From Caldisalinibacter kiritimatiensis (GTDB lineage Bacteria; Bacillota; Clostridia; Tissierellales; Caldisalinibacteraceae), in contig NZ_ARZA01000058.1 of assembly GCF_000387765.1 (NCBI RefSeq), positions 1 to 35,735 on the forward strand: a DNA stretch of 35,735 bases. Direction: 5' to 3'. A model generated the notes under the pieces. The model was not told where the DNA came from and searched no databases. It saw only the letters and a program-made list of their open reading frames with translations. The position numbers were made by a program, and so were the translations under genes. Positions 33,570 through 35,735 of the stretch are shown here, one piece after another (position 1 is the first letter of the stretch; each line of letters starts with the position of its first letter).

Positions 33570-33854
33570 ATGGAGAAAATATTTACTGATGAACAATTAA
33601 AATTTCTTGCTAATAGGTTTCAGTTAGTACATGAAAAAATGGGAGAAGTATTTAAAACAATTAGTTTGCATGACGGAATACCACTATACGAAATAGACAA
33701 ACAAGTCGGGGTTAGCGAATACATTCGAAACAAGTGTATTGCCGCATTAGAATTAGTAGGGTTGGTGGAAATGAGAGGTATATCTACAGCAAAGCTTTAT
33801 AGTCTTACAGAGGAAGGCAAAAGATTAAAGGAGCTGCTAGAAAAGGGGCAGTAA
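33570..33854 (+). CDS. Small winged-helix protein, first gene of the par operon
   Basis: 94 residues, ATG 33570 (GGAAGGTG upstream). One winged-helix domain: LYEIDKQVGVSEYIRNKCIA, ALELVGLVEMRGISTAKLYS, LTEEGKRLKELL. Some plasmid actin-type operons have an extra small regulator beside ParR; this may be the autorepressor. It lies 78 bases before parM with the same strand and no terminator. Confidence 0.7.
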   Translation: MEKIFTDEQLKFLANRFQLVHEKMGEVFKTISLHDGIPLYEIDKQVGVSEYIRNKCIAALELVGLVEMRGISTAKLYSLTEEGKRLKELLEKGQ

Positions 33855-33932
33855 TTAATGGGATACACATTAAAAGAGTTAATTAATTTTCAAGTTTTAA
33901 AAAAAATATTAAAGTACAAGGGGGAAGGAAAA

Positions 33933-35072
33933 ATGAGAAAACTAATAGCATGCGAAGTAGGGAATTTTGACACAAAGCTAGTAGGAGAAGAGTACAAGCA
34001 AAATAAAGAAGACAAGGTATCGGTGCTTAATATAGTTTCAAGAGCTAGATATAGAAGAAGCTATGGTAAAAAAGTAAAAAATCTAATAAATCTTTTAGAC
34101 GTTACTATTGAATCACCTTCATTGGTTACAGAAAGATGGTTTGTTGGTGGCTTAGCTTTTAAAGAGGGCGAAGAATATATGAAGCCTACAAGAGTAACTA
34201 AAAAAGCTGAGAATCCGCAAACTATCATACAGCTTTTAACTACAATAGCATACTATCTTTATGATTCTAAGAATCCAAAGAAAACAGAAACAATAGCTTT
34301 ATCAACATTATTACCAACAGAAGAATACTGGAGTGAAGAAAAGGATTATATAAAAATATTAGAAGATAAATTAAAAGGAAAACATAAGGTTATCTTCAAT
34401 GATGAAGCTTTTAATGGAGCAGAGATAACATTAGATATAGAACGATTATTAATTAATCCAGAAGGTGCTGTCGGACAAATAGCTTGTGTATATGGTTGGG
34501 ATGGGAATGTACGAAGTGATATAGTAGATTACGAATTTAAGACTATACTTAATATAGATATCGGTTCAATTGACACTGATGTATCAATATTAAAGGAAGG
34601 TGACTTCCTGGAAAAAGGTAATTTTGGTATTAAAGGGCGGCACTACAGCAGTGTTAAGAGATATTGCAAAAGATATAAAACAATTTATGGACATGAATTT
34701 GATATACATAAACTAGATTATCATCTAAGAACTAAAAGACCTTTATATATTGGGAATAAAGAAATAAATAAAGAAATTTACCAAATATCAGAAAAACATT
34801 TTTCAAATAGTGCAAAGTTGTTAGCAGATAAGATTTCGGAAGAGCTTCAGGATAGAAGAATCAATAAATATGAGATAAACATTACAAATATGATTGGTGG
34901 AGGCACTCCATTTTTTAAAGATGGTTTTATAAATCATTTTGCTAATGAATATATGGAAATAAAAGTTCCAGAAGATCCACGCTTCGCAAATGCAGAAGGG
35001 GCTTTAAAGGCATTATTATTTGAGATGCAACAATCAAGTCAAGAAGATGATGAAATATTTGGGGAAGATTAA
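33933..35072 (+). CDS. parM: Actin-like ATPase for DNA segregation (ParM/Alp family)
   Basis: 379 residues from ATG 33933, with GGGGGAAGG 4 nt upstream; ATG 33858 gives a longer frame but has no ribosome site, and the ParM-like start MRKLIACEVGNFDTKLV (phosphate loop 1) fits 33933. Other actin motifs: LNIDIGSIDTDVSIL (phosphate loop 2), MIGGGTPFF (adenosine loop) and DPRFANAEGAL near the end. These proteins form filaments that push plasmid copies apart with ParR bound at parC. It ends 22 bases before parR. Confidence 0.83.
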   Translation: MRKLIACEVGNFDTKLVGEEYKQNKEDKVSVLNIVSRARYRRSYGKKVKNLINLLDVTIESPSLVTERWFVGGLAFKEGEEYMKPTRVTKKAENPQTIIQLLTTIAYYLYDSKNPKKTETIALSTLLPTEEYWSEEKDYIKILEDKLKGKHKVIFNDEAFNGAEITLDIERLLINPEGAVGQIACVYGWDGNVRSDIVDYEFKTILNIDIGSIDTDVSILKEGDFLEKGNFGIKGRHYSSVKRYCKRYKTIYGHEFDIHKLDYHLRTKRPLYIGNKEINKEIYQISEKHFSNSAKLLADKISEELQDRRINKYEINITNMIGGGTPFFKDGFINHFANEYMEIKVPEDPRFANAEGALKALLFEMQQSSQEDDEIFGED

Positions 35073-35094
35073 TTTTTTATAGGAGTGAGTCTGG

Positions 35095-35536
35095 ATGGCC
35101 AGGAAAAAAAGAGAAAAAAAAATATACAATTTTGGTTCAGTGCTTAACGATCCGGTTAAGTCCAGACTCAGGAGTGGACCAGGAAGTACTTGACTGGATC
35201 AATAATATTCAAAGCAATAGAAATAAAGAAATGATTAATGCTATTAAATTCAAGATAGCATTAGAAAAGAAGTTATCTGATGATGCTACATTAAACAAGT
35301 TGATGATAGAAGCAATTAGTCATAAAGCTTTAGAAGAAGAGATAGCAATAAATACATATGAAAAAGAAATAAAGCCTGTAAATTCTATAACCAGTAAAAA
35401 GTTTAGAAAGAATTTAAAAAATATAGAGAGTAAACATAGCAATTCACATGAAGCAGAGGATGAACTTTATGGAGATGTAGCAAAAGAAGAAAAACTACCT
35501 CCAGGAATAAGAGCTTTAAGAGGTTTGAAGAAGTAG
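35095..35536 (+). CDS. parR: ParR-like adaptor (ribbon-helix-helix), one frameshift
   Basis: ATG 35095 (TAGGAGTGAG upstream) starts MARKKREK; removing one A from the nine-A run at 35114-35122 gives KYTILVQCLTIRLSPDSGVD and then QEVLDWINNIQSNRNKEMIN. That is a beta strand (LTIRLSP) and two helices, the RHH pattern of ParR and relatives. The C-terminal half is charged and disordered up to LPPGIRALRGLKK, a plausible filament-end binding tail. TTG 35132 is an unconvincing start as it lacks a ribosome site. Position after ParM and before direct repeats supports the call. Confidence 0.72.
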
Positions 35537-35539
35537 TAT

Positions 35540-35735
35540 AACTGTATTACAGTTTCAAAACAAGTAAAATCAAAGGTTACAAGATAAAAAAAAGTACCAA
35601 CTGTAATACAGTTTTTTTATGTATAAAGCGAGAAATTTAATAAAAAAATTTAAAAATTAATAAAAAAAATTTTTTAAAGACAACTGTATTACAGTTTCAA
35701 AACAAGTAAAATCAAAGGTTACAAGATAAAAAAAG
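35540..35735 (+). repeat. 54-55 bp direct repeats after parR, centromere (parC) candidate
   Basis: Copy A 35540-35594 and copy B 35682-35735 are identical except for one A in a run; start to start is 142 bp. Each begins with the palindrome AACTGTATTACAGTT. A third palindrome (AACTGTAATACAGTT) at 35599-35613 stands between them. The window ends at the last base of copy B, so more copies may follow. The order parM-parR-repeats and the spacing suit a ParR-binding centromere, or iterons of an origin. Confidence 0.7.
35599..35618 (+). terminator. Terminator of the par operon
   Basis: AACTGTAATACAGTT (35599-35613) folds into a 7-bp stem, and the right arm runs into seven T (35612-35618). Its palindrome is the same as that in the flanking direct repeats, so it may serve as a ParR site too. 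Confidence 0.65.

Noticed and set aside
35540-35735. Terminal overlap showing that the sequence is a closed circle
   Set aside because: The first bases of the window do not match the bases that follow the first repeat copy, so the repeat is internal and not an end overlap with base 1.

Overview
The window looks like part of a large, AT-rich (about 30% GC by eye) plasmid or integrative element from a spore-forming Clostridia/Tissierellia-type Firmicute. The grounds are strong AGGAGG ribosome sites with ATG/TTG/GTG starts, S-layer homology (SLH) domains, a Spo0E-family phosphatase, an HD-GYP protein, a tyrosine recombinase, and an actin-type (ParM/ParR) segregation operon with direct repeats. 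Every gene I accept lies on the + strand. I see no tRNA, rRNA or CRISPR.

Layout. (1) 3-335: tail of an Asn-rich gene and its terminator. (2) 491-7335: a Tad/Flp pilus operon: CpaB, CpaE, TadA ATPase, TadB, TadC (broken), Flp prepilin, TadV prepilin peptidase and two TadE-like proteins. (3) 7502-17552: cell-surface block with a membrane-anchored M23 peptidase, an HD-GYP c-di-GMP phosphodiesterase, an SLH protein and a giant (about 2,400 residue) secreted protein with PKD-like repeats, broken by many frameshifts and stops. (4) 17656-27047: a mosaic of small genes: a ribbon-helix-helix candidate, two small HTH proteins, a second prepilin-like peptide, a tyrosine recombinase, Spo0E, a MazF/PemK-like protein, a repeat-containing non-coding RNA candidate and many unknown small or membrane proteins. 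(5) 27155-31733: a probable amide-bond (peptide/protein modification) module: a Cys-rich DUF4417-like protein, a SWIM zinc finger-amidoligase fusion, a class II glutamine amidotransferase and a gamma-glutamylcyclotransferase, with two small partners. (6) 31854-32641: YdjM-type membrane hydrolase. (7) 32813-33376: a DNA-binding protein. (8) 33489-35735: wHTH-ParM-ParR operon followed by 54-55 bp direct repeats.

Regulation. Nine promoters share one architecture: a 16-bp palindrome related to TTTTACAnnTGTAAAA over the -35 box and a second, usually weaker copy exactly 21 bp upstream. They head the Tad operon, a site before the surface block, both small regulators, the Spo0E/MazF group, several accessory clusters, the glutamine amidotransferase and the gene at 32813. 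This points to one element-wide regulator. A second, GC-rich motif (CCCGCCG, usually after ATAA) sits 25-75 nt before six starts.

Data quality. About thirty single-base frame changes or in-frame stops break otherwise well conserved genes, many at A, T or G runs, while the reading continues cleanly in the next frame. That suggests uncorrected sequencing indels more than decay, although some stops could be real. I give full spans for broken genes and name the break points.
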